From the NCBI RefSeq assembly GCF_900107765.1, contig NZ_FNQY01000004.1:62001-126000 (forward strand): a stretch of DNA of 64,000 nt. Reading direction: 5' to 3'. Of the stretch, positions 27,226-37,668 are shown piece by piece; position 1 is the stretch's first letter, and each line of letters begins with the position of its first letter. Under the pieces are notes generated by a model that saw only the letters and a list, made by a program, of their open reading frames with translations, did not search any database and was not told the DNA's origin. Made by a program: the position numbers and the translations under genes. The stretch is from Arachidicoccus rhizosphaerae (GTDB lineage: Bacteria; Bacteroidota; Bacteroidia; Chitinophagales; Chitinophagaceae).

Positions 27226-27576
27226 ATGAAACATAGCATCCTGATTATCGTAGACAGCAATGAGAGTTTTCGTCTGGCAAAGTCCGTAGACAGTCCGCAT
27301 CGAATTGACGTGGTAACCGGCGTTGAAAATGCGATTGAGCAACTTTATCAATTGCCGTATGATGCCGTCCTATATGAAGGATTTTCCAGCACGATGGAGG
27401 AGCGAAAACTCTTAAAGATTATATCGCTGGAACAGACACCACCTGTCTGCCAGAAAAAGCAGACTGCTTTAACCTGGGCGGAAAGCGTTGACCAGCTGAT
27501 ACGCAGCATACCTCCCAGCGTGCAGATAATGGATGGCACTTTTGAAAATGACATTTTCAGAATCTGCCTTAACTAG
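27226..27576 (+). CDS. Pseudo-receiver-like small protein
   Basis: 116 residues from ATG 27226, which has a clear AAAGGAG ribosome site 6 bp upstream; an in-frame ATG at 27172 overlaps the -33 box and is rejected. The start ILIIVDSNESFRLAKS and the block YDAVLYEGFSS follow the CheY receiver pattern, but the phospho-acceptor Asp position is Glu51 and the acidic pair at the N-terminus is single. It looks like a receiver that cannot be phosphorylated. It precedes pirin by 72 bp and may be cotranscribed. I do not recognise a named family. Confidence 0.6.
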   Translation: MKHSILIIVDSNESFRLAKSVDSPHRIDVVTGVENAIEQLYQLPYDAVLYEGFSSTMEERKLLKIISLEQTPPVCQKKQTALTWAESVDQLIRSIPPSVQIMDGTFENDIFRICLN

Positions 27577-27648
27577 AGTCGAGGCCGGTCCGTTACCGGG
27601 TTTCATGAAGTGTACCTGATTTTTTAAACAATACAAGCAACGTAAATA

Positions 27649-28515
27649 ATGGAAAAGAAAATAGACAGAATTATCCCGAGGCCTGCCAGCGCAAACATGG
27701 TAGGAGACGGTTTCAGAGTATTTAATTATATCCCCCATACACTGGCGCAAAGACGCATCAGCCCCTTTCTCATGCTGGATTTTAATGCAGCATTTGATTT
27801 TGGCCCCTCAGATCATATCCGGGGAGTAGACGTGCATCCGCACAAAGGATTTGAAACGGTTACCATTGCCTATCAGGGTAGCGTAGCCCACCACGACAGT
27901 GCCGGCAACAGCGGGGTGATCCACCCGGGGGACGTCCAGTGGATGACGGCAGGCAGTGGCATTTTGCATAAAGAATACCATGAGGAAAATTTTTCAAAAA
28001 AAGGCGGCAATTTTGAAATGGTACAGCTCTGGGTGAATCTTCCTAAAAAGGATAAGTCCGCAGCGCCTCATTATCAGCCGCTGACAAATAAAGATATCCC
28101 GGTCGTCCCCCTGGACAACAACCAGGGTCAGGTAAGAGTCATTGCAGGCAATTTCGGGCAACAAAAAGGTGCCGCAGCGACCTATACTCCGCTCAATTTG
28201 CTGGATATCCATTTGGAGGCGGGCGCTTCTTTTCAGGTCACTATCCCTTCAACGCATAATACAGCCATACTTGCGGTGCACGGTCAGGGTAAAACAGGAG
28301 ATAAAATCTTCCATGAGCATGATTTTATCCTGTTTGAACACGAAGGGGAAGAGATCCGTATAGAAGCGGCTCAGGACAGTACTTTGCTGCTGATGAGCGG
28401 CCTGCCCATTGATGAGCCCATCGCCAGTTATGGCCCCTTTGTCATGAATACCCAGGAGGAAATTTTTGAAGCCATCAACGATTTCAACCAGGGAAAATTC
28501 GGGCATCTGGAATAA
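27649..28515 (+). CDS. Pirin-family bicupin
   Basis: 288 residues. Two cupin domains; the N-terminal one keeps the metal site: DVHPHKGFETVTI (HxH...E) and a later His in HHDSAGN, then DVQWMTAGSGILH and the C-terminal cupin with GDKIFHEHDFILFEHEGEEIRIEA. Pirins bind iron and act as quercetinases, redox regulators or partners of transcription; the function here is open. It follows the pseudo-receiver gene by 72 bp and the Crp operator region, so it is probably a target of that regulator. A terminator follows. Confidence 0.93.
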   Translation: MEKKIDRIIPRPASANMVGDGFRVFNYIPHTLAQRRISPFLMLDFNAAFDFGPSDHIRGVDVHPHKGFETVTIAYQGSVAHHDSAGNSGVIHPGDVQWMTAGSGILHKEYHEENFSKKGGNFEMVQLWVNLPKKDKSAAPHYQPLTNKDIPVVPLDNNQGQVRVIAGNFGQQKGAAATYTPLNLLDIHLEAGASFQVTIPSTHNTAILAVHGQGKTGDKIFHEHDFILFEHEGEEIRIEAAQDSTLLLMSGLPIDEPIASYGPFVMNTQEEIFEAINDFNQGKFGHLE

Positions 28516-28522
28516 CAACAGT

Positions 28523-28570
28523 GCAGTCATTCTTTTAAGCTATTGAACGTAAACGGATGACTGCTTTTTT
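28523..28570 (+). terminator. Terminator after pirin
   Basis: GCAGTCAT pairs with ATGACTGC across a long loop and is followed by six T. Confidence 0.55.
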
Positions 28571-28612
28571 AATGGAATACTTATTTATGCCTTTGGTCAC
28601 CGGCCAAAAACA

Positions 28613-29317
28613 ATGATCATGTTCAAAAAAATCCTGCATATCCAACATCCAGCAATCCGTCGCACGGATCAGCAGCAGGAATATATAAATTGCCGGCTTC
28701 TGCCCCAACCTGACTTGTCCCCACACAGCCCTCTTTTTAAGGAAATAACGCTTCGCCTTAGCATTCCGGTACCAGCGACTGGCAGTACGCCAGAGAGTCC
28801 CGGGCCCACGGGTACCTTCCCTTTTCAATTAGAGATCTCCGCTGCCTTAAAGGCAGATAAAGAGTCCGCCGCACTAACGGTCCATCCGGCTCTTAAAGAA
28901 AAAGGACGCCTGTTAGAAGTCTTTTCAAATAGTGAGATTCGTGACATACATGAAACTGTAACGAATAGAGAAGCGCTGCCGATCTATACGGCGCCCGGCG
29001 GCGCGCTTAGTCTGCTGGCCGGCGGGTATGACGACGCTGCTACGCTGCAGTCTTCCATACCCGCCCTGCAAGTAAACCTGAGCACGACCACTTTTTACAG
29101 GCTGCATCTGATGGAAGGCACCCTGCATAGCCAGAAGGCCATGCAATTAAACAGCGCGCCCGGTAAGTGGAGCTTCTTATATTTACTCAGTGGCCGGTTA
29201 TTGATCTGTCAGGAGACCATCGATGCCCATCAATTTATTATCTTTGAAAAAGAAAATGAAGAATTAGTGCTGCGCGCCTGCAAGGACAGTCAGTTTTTAT
29301 GGATGAAAATCACCTGA
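28613..29317 (+). CDS. Degenerate pirin-like protein
   Basis: 234 residues from ATG 28613 (an ATG two codons later is possible). The C-terminal half aligns by eye with the C-terminal cupin of the pirin gene just upstream: GALSLLAGGYDD against GQVRVIAGNFGQ, and LLSGRLLICQETIDAHQFIIFEKENEELVLRACKDS against the GDKIFHEHDFILFEHEGEEIRIEAAQDS block. The N-terminal half has no HxH metal site and reads as a diverged pirin N-domain. No signal peptide. Likely an ancient duplicate that lost metal binding. Function unknown. Confidence 0.55.
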   Translation: MIMFKKILHIQHPAIRRTDQQQEYINCRLLPQPDLSPHSPLFKEITLRLSIPVPATGSTPESPGPTGTFPFQLEISAALKADKESAALTVHPALKEKGRLLEVFSNSEIRDIHETVTNREALPIYTAPGGALSLLAGGYDDAATLQSSIPALQVNLSTTTFYRLHLMEGTLHSQKAMQLNSAPGKWSFLYLLSGRLLICQETIDAHQFIIFEKENEELVLRACKDSQFLWMKIT

Positions 29318-29363
29318 CCTGCCTACGGTAAAAGCAGCACCATCAAAAAGAAAAACCAGGCTC

Positions 29364-29645
29364 ATGAATAACAAATACACCACACTTGCATTAATCAACA
29401 ATACCGCTGAACACAAGCTGGAACTCCCCATCCCGGGGTCCGAGGGCTACGCCTTTGTCAGGTACGGCCTGAAGGATAACCATATAGACCTCCACCATAT
29501 TGAAGTATCCCGCAATTTAAGGGGGCAGGGAATCGCCTCTGATCTTGCAGCCAAGGTTTTTGAATATATCGGTCAGCAGGGCTGGACTTATACGATATAT
29601 TGCAGCTTTTTAAAAACCTGGAAAAACAGACATGAAGAGGCGTAA
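29364..29645 (+). CDS. Small GNAT-family N-acetyltransferase
   Basis: 93 residues of the short YjdJ-like GNAT class. The acetyl-CoA loop is in LHHIEVSRNLRGQGIASDLAAKVFEYIGQQGW (RxxGxG/A motif), followed by the TYTIYCSFLKTWKN strand. Acetyl acceptor unknown. The 3' end of the coding sequence forms one arm of the terminator shared with the convergent lysine-degradation genes. Confidence 0.8.
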   Translation: MNNKYTTLALINNTAEHKLELPIPGSEGYAFVRYGLKDNHIDLHHIEVSRNLRGQGIASDLAAKVFEYIGQQGWTYTIYCSFLKTWKNRHEEA

Positions 29646-29671
29646 AATTGCCCCCATGTCTGTTTTCTTTT
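29622..29671. terminator. Bidirectional terminator overlapping the GNAT 3' end
   Basis: AAAACAGACATG (29623-29634, inside the GNAT coding sequence) pairs with CATGTCTGTTTT (29655-29666), followed by CTTTTG; A-rich on the other side. It can serve both convergent genes. Confidence 0.65.
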
Positions 29672-29674
29672 GAT

Positions 29675-31222
29675 TTATCCCAGATGAAAGTCGATCCCCT
29701 GGGCCAGCGGTAAATCATCGCCATAGTTGATCGTACTGGTCTGACGTCGCATATAAGATTTCCAGGCATCCGATCCACTTTCTCTGCCACCGCCCGTATG
29801 TTTTTCCCCGCCAAAAGCACCACCGATTTCTGCGCCGGAAGTACCGATATTGACATTGGCGATGCCGCAATCAGAACCGGTGACAGATAAAAACCGCTCT
29901 GCCTCTTTCAGGTTATCTGTCATAATCGCGGATGACAGCCCCTGCGGAACCCCGTTTTGTATATCAATGGCCTGTTGTAAATCATCGTACACCATGACAT
30001 ATAAAATAGGCGCAAAGGTCTCTGTCTGTACAATCGCAAAATCCGGCTGCACCTGGGCGATAACGGGCCTGACATAACATCCGGATGCATAACCCGGACC
30101 TGTAAGTCTGCCCGACGGGGTGAGTATCCTGCCGCCCTGTTTTTCAATTTCCGTTAAAGCATGTTCATATATTTCTACCGCACCCTGATCAATCAATGGC
30201 CCCATATGTACGGCCGGATCGAGCGGATTGCCGATCACTAACTGACGGTAGGCATTTATTAACTGTTCCACAAAACGGTCATACACCAGGCGGTGTATGA
30301 TCAGCCTTCTGGTAGAAGTACAGCGCTGTCCTGCCGTTCCTACAGAGCCGAAAACGGCGCCCGTAAGCGCCAGCTTTAAATTAGCGCTGGCGGTAATAAT
30401 AATGGCGTTATTGCCCCCCAGCTCCAAAAGACATTTACCCAGCCTTGCCGCCACGACCTGGCCCACCGCCGTGCCCATCCCAGTGGATCCTGTGGCAGAA
30501 ACCAGACTGATCCTAGTATCCGCTGCCAGAAGTGCGCCTGTCCCTGCCGTACCCTGTATCAGGTTACAGACGCCTGCCGGTACGCCGGCTCCTTTGAACA
30601 CTGCAGCTAATATATGCATGCAGGCCTGGGCTGATAACGGTGTTTTCTCTGATGGCTTCCAGATGGTAACATTCCCGGTCACAAGCGCTATCACCGCATT
30701 CCAGCTCCAGACGGCTACCGGAAAATTAAAAGCCGTGATAATGCTGACAATACCTAAGGGGTGCCACTGTTCATACATTCTATGGTCAGGCCTTTCTGAA
30801 TGCATGGTGAGACCATAGAGTTGCCTGGACAGACCGACGCCAAAATCACAGATATCAATCATTTCCTGAACCTCTCCTGCCCCTTCCTGCAGACTCTTGC
30901 CCATCTCATAGGAGACCAGCTTGCCCAGCATCTCTTTATGCGTTCTCAGGGCCAGGGCAAATTTGCGAATCACTTCGCCTCTTTTGGGTGCCGGCCACAG
31001 TCGCCACTGTAAAAATGCCGCAGCGGCACTATGGACGATCTTTTCATAATCTTCGTTTGCAGCGGTAGCAACCGTTGCAATCCGGGCACCATCCACCGGA
31101 GAATAGACTTCTATTTCCGGGCCTTTGGTTAACAGCTGCGCCGTCCCGTCATGGGCCCCGCTGTTTTGGCGGCCAATGCCGAACTGATCCAATACTGTCT
31201 GTATTTCACTGTGTTTATCCAT
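29675..31222 (-). CDS. amaB: Aminoadipate-semialdehyde dehydrogenase (ALDH7-type)
   Basis: 515 residues, family ALDH7. Oxidises alpha-aminoadipate semialdehyde (in equilibrium with piperideine-6-carboxylate) to 2-aminoadipate with NAD+. Catalytic Cys301 (GTAGQRCTSTRR) and Glu267 (LLELGGNN) are present; the GSTGMG cofactor loop is at 245-250. It lies 95 bp after the DUF1338 gene and two hairpins occupy the gap. Position after saccharopine dehydrogenase and HglS argues for lysine breakdown rather than betaine or choline metabolism. The symbol follows the Pseudomonas naming. Confidence 0.9.
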   Translation of the reverse strand: MDKHSEIQTVLDQFGIGRQNSGAHDGTAQLLTKGPEIEVYSPVDGARIATVATAANEDYEKIVHSAAAAFLQWRLWPAPKRGEVIRKFALALRTHKEMLGKLVSYEMGKSLQEGAGEVQEMIDICDFGVGLSRQLYGLTMHSERPDHRMYEQWHPLGIVSIITAFNFPVAVWSWNAVIALVTGNVTIWKPSEKTPLSAQACMHILAAVFKGAGVPAGVCNLIQGTAGTGALLAADTRISLVSATGSTGMGTAVGQVVAARLGKCLLELGGNNAIIITASANLKLALTGAVFGSVGTAGQRCTSTRRLIIHRLVYDRFVEQLINAYRQLVIGNPLDPAVHMGPLIDQGAVEIYEHALTEIEKQGGRILTPSGRLTGPGYASGCYVRPVIAQVQPDFAIVQTETFAPILYVMVYDDLQQAIDIQNGVPQGLSSAIMTDNLKEAERFLSVTGSDCGIANVNIGTSGAEIGGAFGGEKHTGGGRESGSDAWKSYMRRQTSTINYGDDLPLAQGIDFHLG

Positions 31223-31242
31223 ACTGTTTTATTCTTTTAAGC

Positions 31243-31284
31243 TACCCGGCCCGGCCGGGTAACGGATCTGCACCAGCAGATCCG
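31243..31284 (-). repeat. Tandem perfect hairpins between hglS and the ALDH7 gene
   Basis: Two inverted repeats one base apart: CGGATCTGC/GCAGATCCG (31263-31284) and TACCCGGCC/GGCCGGGTA (31243-31261). Each has 9 perfect pairs. No T run follows, so they are unlikely to be a terminator; they could set mRNA stability or ribosome access. Confidence 0.7.
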
Positions 31285-31317
31285 CTTAATTAAAATACGT
31301 TAAATAACCGGCAGTCT

Positions 31318-32238
31318 TTACCGGTCTGTCTGTGCACGGTAAGTGCTTTCAAAGATTTTGTCCGCATTTCCCGTTTCAAATCCGTCTCTGCGATGCTTAC
31401 GCTGAATGCTGTCAGGTGGTAAGTCCATAAAAGGATCCAGGACTTTTCTTTCCGCAAACTCCACGTAGGAGCCCGCAATTTCTTTTTGGCCGCCATCACT
31501 GAAGCGGGCCATTATCTTGCCAGCCACCGTGGCGCTCTGGCGGAGCTTGCCATCCTTACTTTCTTTAATAGTGCCTCCGGCGCTACTTAGTTTAATCCCT
31601 TCTGCTTCTAAAAAATGATCGAAGGCCTCCAGGGTATTGTAACCTGCCGGCAGATTATGGACGCTGATGGTAAAGTGGTTCAGGTAATAATGATTATAAA
31701 TCACCCAGGCTGCGTATTCTGACGCTTCTAGCAAAGAGGTATAGTCAGATAAAGTAGGCAGGGGCCACAGACCGGTATGCAGATAGCGGTCCACCTGGAC
31801 CGCGTCATCCAGGTCCAGCTGATCCACGGGATCTGACTTTACCGTATCGGTATACTGATGGATAATACCCTGTACTTTCTCACTCAGATCCCCCACTCTG
31901 AGCTCACTGGCAAATATTCTGGGATAGGTATCCCCGGGCGGACTATACCAGTAGGCGTCCAGTTTCTTTGCTTCAAAGTGATAATAATCTCTTTTCTGGT
32001 ACCCATAATGTAAAAAGATTTTTTCCAGGGACCGGATGCCCAGACCCGGCACACCCATTGTCCTAAAGGCAATATGATCATTTTCAATATCTTTGGCTGT
32101 TTTGATCATACCCACACGTATCATTGCCTGAATTATTTTCTGCACATCAGGCACCCTTTCGCTATAGCGGCGCATCAGCCCCGCCAGTACCTGATCCAGC
32201 GTGGAATTCATATCCATCTCTTTTATATTCATACTCAT
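31318..32238 (-). CDS. hglS: 2-oxoadipate dioxygenase/decarboxylase (DUF1338)
   Basis: 306 residues when started at ATG 32238; ATG 32232 is equally possible, and 32295 would overlap the preceding gene. DUF1338 proteins turn 2-oxoadipate into D-2-hydroxyglutarate with O2 and Fe(II) in bacterial lysine catabolism. The iron triad fits: His55 (NDHIAFRT, with Arg59), His188 (YYLNHFTISVHNL) and Glu260 (SYVEFAER). The C-terminal ADKIFESTYR is the family ending. It lies 37 bp after the saccharopine dehydrogenase gene and 95 bp before the ALDH7 gene. Confidence 0.92.
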   Translation of the reverse strand: MSMNIKEMDMNSTLDQVLAGLMRRYSERVPDVQKIIQAMIRVGMIKTAKDIENDHIAFRTMGVPGLGIRSLEKIFLHYGYQKRDYYHFEAKKLDAYWYSPPGDTYPRIFASELRVGDLSEKVQGIIHQYTDTVKSDPVDQLDLDDAVQVDRYLHTGLWPLPTLSDYTSLLEASEYAAWVIYNHYYLNHFTISVHNLPAGYNTLEAFDHFLEAEGIKLSSAGGTIKESKDGKLRQSATVAGKIMARFSDGGQKEIAGSYVEFAERKVLDPFMDLPPDSIQRKHRRDGFETGNADKIFESTYRAQTDR

Positions 32239-32275
32239 GATCTGTTTATTTAATACGGTTGATAATATTTTTTTA

Positions 32276-33346
32276 TTACTGATAAAACCTGACAAAGTGA
32301 GACCGCATTAATTCTGCCAGCTGTACATCCTCCTGACGGATAAAACCCTTTTGCGGCAGCTTGCCGGCCTCATGCAGATCCATCACCGCAGCGGCAGAAC
32401 CGGCCGTGGTCACCTGGATGGCAGTCATGGGTTTACCGGAGACCTCCTGGTTTAAAATGGTTCTGGTAAAGACCTTCTGCGTAAACCTGCCGCTGATTTC
32501 GCCACTCACCGTAATAAAAACCAGGACCTTGTCCTGGGGTGCAAAAGGCAGCACCTGATCCAGCAGTTCCACCAGTTGCTCCCGGCGATGGATAAAACCC
32601 ATGTCTTCCAGTAAAAACTGCATCAGATCCCGATGCCCCGGATAACGCACGGTTTTATAATCCAGCGACTGAACTTTACCCTCCAGCACCTCGGCCAGGG
32701 AGGCCAGACCGCCCGAGGTATTAAAAGCCTCATAATCTATGCCATCTGCCATCAGATGTTCATAGCCTTCGAGAGGCTGCACCACGGTTCTTTTACCCGC
32801 CACAATGGCGTCACAACCATTACAGTATTCATTGACCAGCCCGTTGGTGGACCAGGTCAGATTATATTTTAAACGGTTAACCGGAAACTGCGGTAAAGCG
32901 CCCACTCTGAGCCGGACCGATTCCAGACGGTCAAACTGCTTACATAAATCATAGGCAGCAATACTGACAAAACCAGGGGCGAGACCGCACTGCGGCATAA
33001 AACTCACGTCCGCCCCCTGGGCCAGCTGCCGGATTTCACCCGTAGCCCTTACATCCTCCGTTAAATCAAAATAATGGGTATGCGTCTTTTTTGCCGCCCT
33101 TGCAATCTGTACATTTAAAAAATAGGGACAGGCGCTCAGTACCATATCCCGGGACTCCAGCGCGGCTTCCAGTTGTTGGGTGTCCTGTACGTCGAAAGAA
33201 AGGGTGCTCAGGCCATCTGTTTTAGCCAGGTTCAGCAGATTTTCATTCTGATCGGCAACGGTAATTTCAAAGCGGGCATCCTGATGCAGCATAAAAGCCG
33301 CGGCCTGACCAATTTTACCACCTCCTATAATTAAAACTTTTGTCAT
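32276..33346 (-). CDS. Saccharopine dehydrogenase
   Basis: 356 residues from ATG 33346; an in-frame ATG 27 codons upstream would put a hydrophobic, unconserved stretch before the Rossmann start. Cleaves saccharopine to glutamate and aminoadipate semialdehyde. The NAD(P) fold opens at once: KVLIIGGGKIGQAAAFMLHQ, followed by DLTEDVRATGEI and MPQCGLAPGFVSIAAYDL, characteristic of the saccharopine dehydrogenase family. First gene of the lysine cluster. The reductase that makes saccharopine from lysine is not in the window. Confidence 0.85.
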   Translation of the reverse strand: MTKVLIIGGGKIGQAAAFMLHQDARFEITVADQNENLLNLAKTDGLSTLSFDVQDTQQLEAALESRDMVLSACPYFLNVQIARAAKKTHTHYFDLTEDVRATGEIRQLAQGADVSFMPQCGLAPGFVSIAAYDLCKQFDRLESVRLRVGALPQFPVNRLKYNLTWSTNGLVNEYCNGCDAIVAGKRTVVQPLEGYEHLMADGIDYEAFNTSGGLASLAEVLEGKVQSLDYKTVRYPGHRDLMQFLLEDMGFIHRREQLVELLDQVLPFAPQDKVLVFITVSGEISGRFTQKVFTRTILNQEVSGKPMTAIQVTTAGSAAAVMDLHEAGKLPQKGFIRQEDVQLAELMRSHFVRFYQ

Positions 33347-33584
33347 TGTATCACATATGGGTTTTAGGTATATAAATAATGGGACAGCTCCTGTTGCCGG
33401 CAGCAAAGGAGCGAAACAATACATCATAAGAACCTATATCTATGGGATATGTGAACAGGTGCTTCTCAGAAAGGAGAGCCTGGATAACTGTATTTTAATA
33501 ATTAAGTTCACATCCAAATATACAGCAGGAAAAACAAACTAACAAACAATCGTTTTAAATTAACATTCCAATCCTCCCTTACCC

Positions 33585-34556
33585 TTACCTGAAATAAGCC
33601 AGTTCTTCTTCCAGGGCCAGATAAGGATGCAGCTGCTGCAATGCCAGAATCTGCTCATAGGTTTTCTGCCTGAAACTACGGTGCCGCTCAGAGTCCGGAT
33701 GGAAGGGCTTGTGCGCCCTTGCAATGCGGATCTTATCGAGTTTGTCCATCAGTTCAAGTGTGGCGCCGTCCATATAAGTCTGTCCGAACTGTTCCAGTAC
33801 AAATTGGGTAGCGGCGTAATTGGGATGGACTAAATCAATGTCATAAAAGCGGTAATCTCTCAGCACGTCTACCACCAGCTCATAGGCCGGAAAATAATAG
33901 AGCCGGTCAAATTTATCCACCATATGATGTACCGCTTCCAGCAACCTGGCTTTGCTGCGGTTATTTTCCATAATGCCGTCCCGTATATGACGCACCGGAG
34001 AGATGGTAAATATTATTTTAAGACCTGGATTATACCGGAAAAGCCGGTACAGCATGCCATCCAGAGCCGTGATGATCTCATCGGTCGTATGCATGTGCTT
34101 TTCAAAAGTCTGTGCGGGGGCCTTATGGCAATTGGCCACCGTCTGTCCGGTAGCTACCAAACGGTAACTATTGGCAGATCCAAGTGTTATGATGAGCCAG
34201 TCTGCTTTTTGCAAAAATGCCGATGCCGCCTTTTGACTTTGATGGATGCCCTGGATCACGGTTGTGGGGTCGGGAGCAGAAAAACGGCTGTGATGTTTCC
34301 AGCTATGATAGAGCTCCTGATGAAAATACAAGTCCTGTTCCTGATAGGTCCGCCCTTCCATATAGCTGATCAGACTGTCAGCCACGCTGATGGGATCGAA
34401 CAGGATACCGTTCGGGTTCATCAGCGTATTGAATTTGAGTTCTGAAAGCCGCTGACCGATATGCTCCGTAAAACAAGATCCTGTCAGCATAATCTGCTGC
34501 CGGTAATCTATGCCCGGGCTCACCTGGGGTATCCTGATAGGTATCATAAACTGCAT
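33585..34556 (-). CDS. GSCFA-domain protein
   Basis: 323 residues. Named for its GSCFA motif, here IMLTGSCFTEHIGQRL near residue 27; other family blocks are LIITLGSANSYRLVATGQTVANCHK and IIFTISPVRHIRDGIMENNRSKARL, plus DLVHPNYAAT near the end. It resembles an SGNH-type hydrolase fold (Ser, then H-x-N-Y at the end), so an esterase-like role is suspected. No signal peptide. The -7-like TAATTTTG at 34568-34561 lies only 4 nt before the ATG at 34556, so its mRNA may be leaderless. Confidence 0.85.
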   Translation of the reverse strand: MQFMIPIRIPQVSPGIDYRQQIMLTGSCFTEHIGQRLSELKFNTLMNPNGILFDPISVADSLISYMEGRTYQEQDLYFHQELYHSWKHHSRFSAPDPTTVIQGIHQSQKAASAFLQKADWLIITLGSANSYRLVATGQTVANCHKAPAQTFEKHMHTTDEIITALDGMLYRLFRYNPGLKIIFTISPVRHIRDGIMENNRSKARLLEAVHHMVDKFDRLYYFPAYELVVDVLRDYRFYDIDLVHPNYAATQFVLEQFGQTYMDGATLELMDKLDKIRIARAHKPFHPDSERHRSFRQKTYEQILALQQLHPYLALEEELAYFR

Positions 34557-34897
34557 AGCGCAAAATTACTCAATTGGCCTGTTAATTCTAAAAAGTTCGG
34601 CCTGGATTTTGGATGAACAGCCATTAAATATTTATTTTTAAAAACAGGTAATTGCCAGAATTACCGTAATTTTAAAAAGAAAAATTTAAAAAGACAAAGG
34701 GTGTGACGGGAAAAGGATCCATGCACGGGGACTGTGGCCACCAAAAAATAGTGTATAAAAAACAGACAGCGTCGCTAGTAAAAACAGCTGACCGCCGCAG
34801 ATAAAAATAAAAAACATTTAACGGGCACACCTGACAAGGATGTCCTAGAAAAATAGATTTTTACACGCATTAACCTTTCAACTAAAAAATTATATCC
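34557..34897. other. Intergenic interval between GSCFA and the small coiled-coil gene
   Basis: 341 bp, AT-rich, no ORF. Apart from the minus-strand -7 box TAATTTTG at 34561-34568 I see no consensus promoter or RNA. Confidence 0.35.
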
Positions 34898-35227
34898 ATG
34901 AAAAAATCAATCAGCATTTTCGTAATGGCGCTCGCGCTGTCTTTTGGATTCCAAAGTGCCATGGCATCCGGAGGTCCGGGCAAAAAAGCAGTCGCTGAAG
35001 CGAAAAAAGAATTAACTACGCAGCAGCAGCAAAGGCTCGATGAAATCATTGCCCGGGTCAATGAGATTAAAGACATGGACAAGTCCAATCTGAGCCGCGC
35101 AGAGAAAAAAGAATTAAAAACCGAGCTGAAAAGCATGAAAACCGAAGCGCGCGCGATGGGTGGCGGTATCTATCTTTCTGTAGGCGCCATCATTATTATT
35201 ATCCTCGTGCTGATTTTAATACTGTAA
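34898..35227 (+). CDS. Small exported coiled-coil protein with C-terminal membrane helix
   Basis: 109 residues. N-terminal signal peptide (SIFVMALALSFGFQSAMAS), a charged helical middle (about 30-85, rich in Lys and Glu, with LSRAEKKELKTELKSMKTEA) and a C-terminal hydrophobic helix GGIYLSVGAIIIIILVLILIL. This layout is common among small uncharacterised proteins of Bacteroidota. Probably an envelope protein facing the periplasm. No catalytic motif. A strong hairpin follows. Confidence 0.7.
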   Translation: MKKSISIFVMALALSFGFQSAMASGGPGKKAVAEAKKELTTQQQQRLDEIIARVNEIKDMDKSNLSRAEKKELKTELKSMKTEARAMGGGIYLSVGAIIIIILVLILIL

Positions 35228-35275
35228 GCAACCGGAGGCTGACGCAACCTGATAAAAAGGTGCATCGCCATGACC

Positions 35276-35331
35276 ATAGCAAAAGCCCTTCTGTATGATC
35301 CGGTGATGGATGACAGAAGGGCTTTTGCTAT
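35276..35331. terminator. Bidirectional terminator between the coiled-coil gene and gyrB
   Basis: ATAGCAAAAGCCCTTCTGT and ACAGAAGGGCTTTTGCTAT form a perfect 19-bp stem; it separates convergent genes. Confidence 0.8.
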
Positions 35332-35390
35332 TGGTATATTATACTATATCATTTCTCTTAACCCGGATAAGATATCCGGATCAAGCATCT

Positions 35391-37415
<2,025 letters not shown>

Positions 37416-37637
37416 TTACGTTTTAGGCTTTTTAAAAAGTGTAGCGAAGTTACGAAATTTTAAGGGATTTAACCCCATTTAAAACGCCTAATTTAGGGAA
37501 TTTCAGGCCCGGATTTTATCAGAAAAACCGCATCGGCACGTGAATTATAAACAACTGATTCCAAATAGGAAACACATGAATTATTTAATTTATTTAGCAA
37601 AGATTTGTACAGCTCACTCAAAATGGGTCATTTACCC

Positions 37638-37645
37638 TATTTTTG
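37638..37645 (+). promoter_or_regulatory. -7-like box upstream of the arginase-fold gene
   Basis: TATTTTTG fits TAnnTTTG, 24 bp before the ATG at 37669; no clear -33 element. Confidence 0.45.
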
Positions 37646-37668
37646 TCTAAAATTTTTACGCTTTACAC

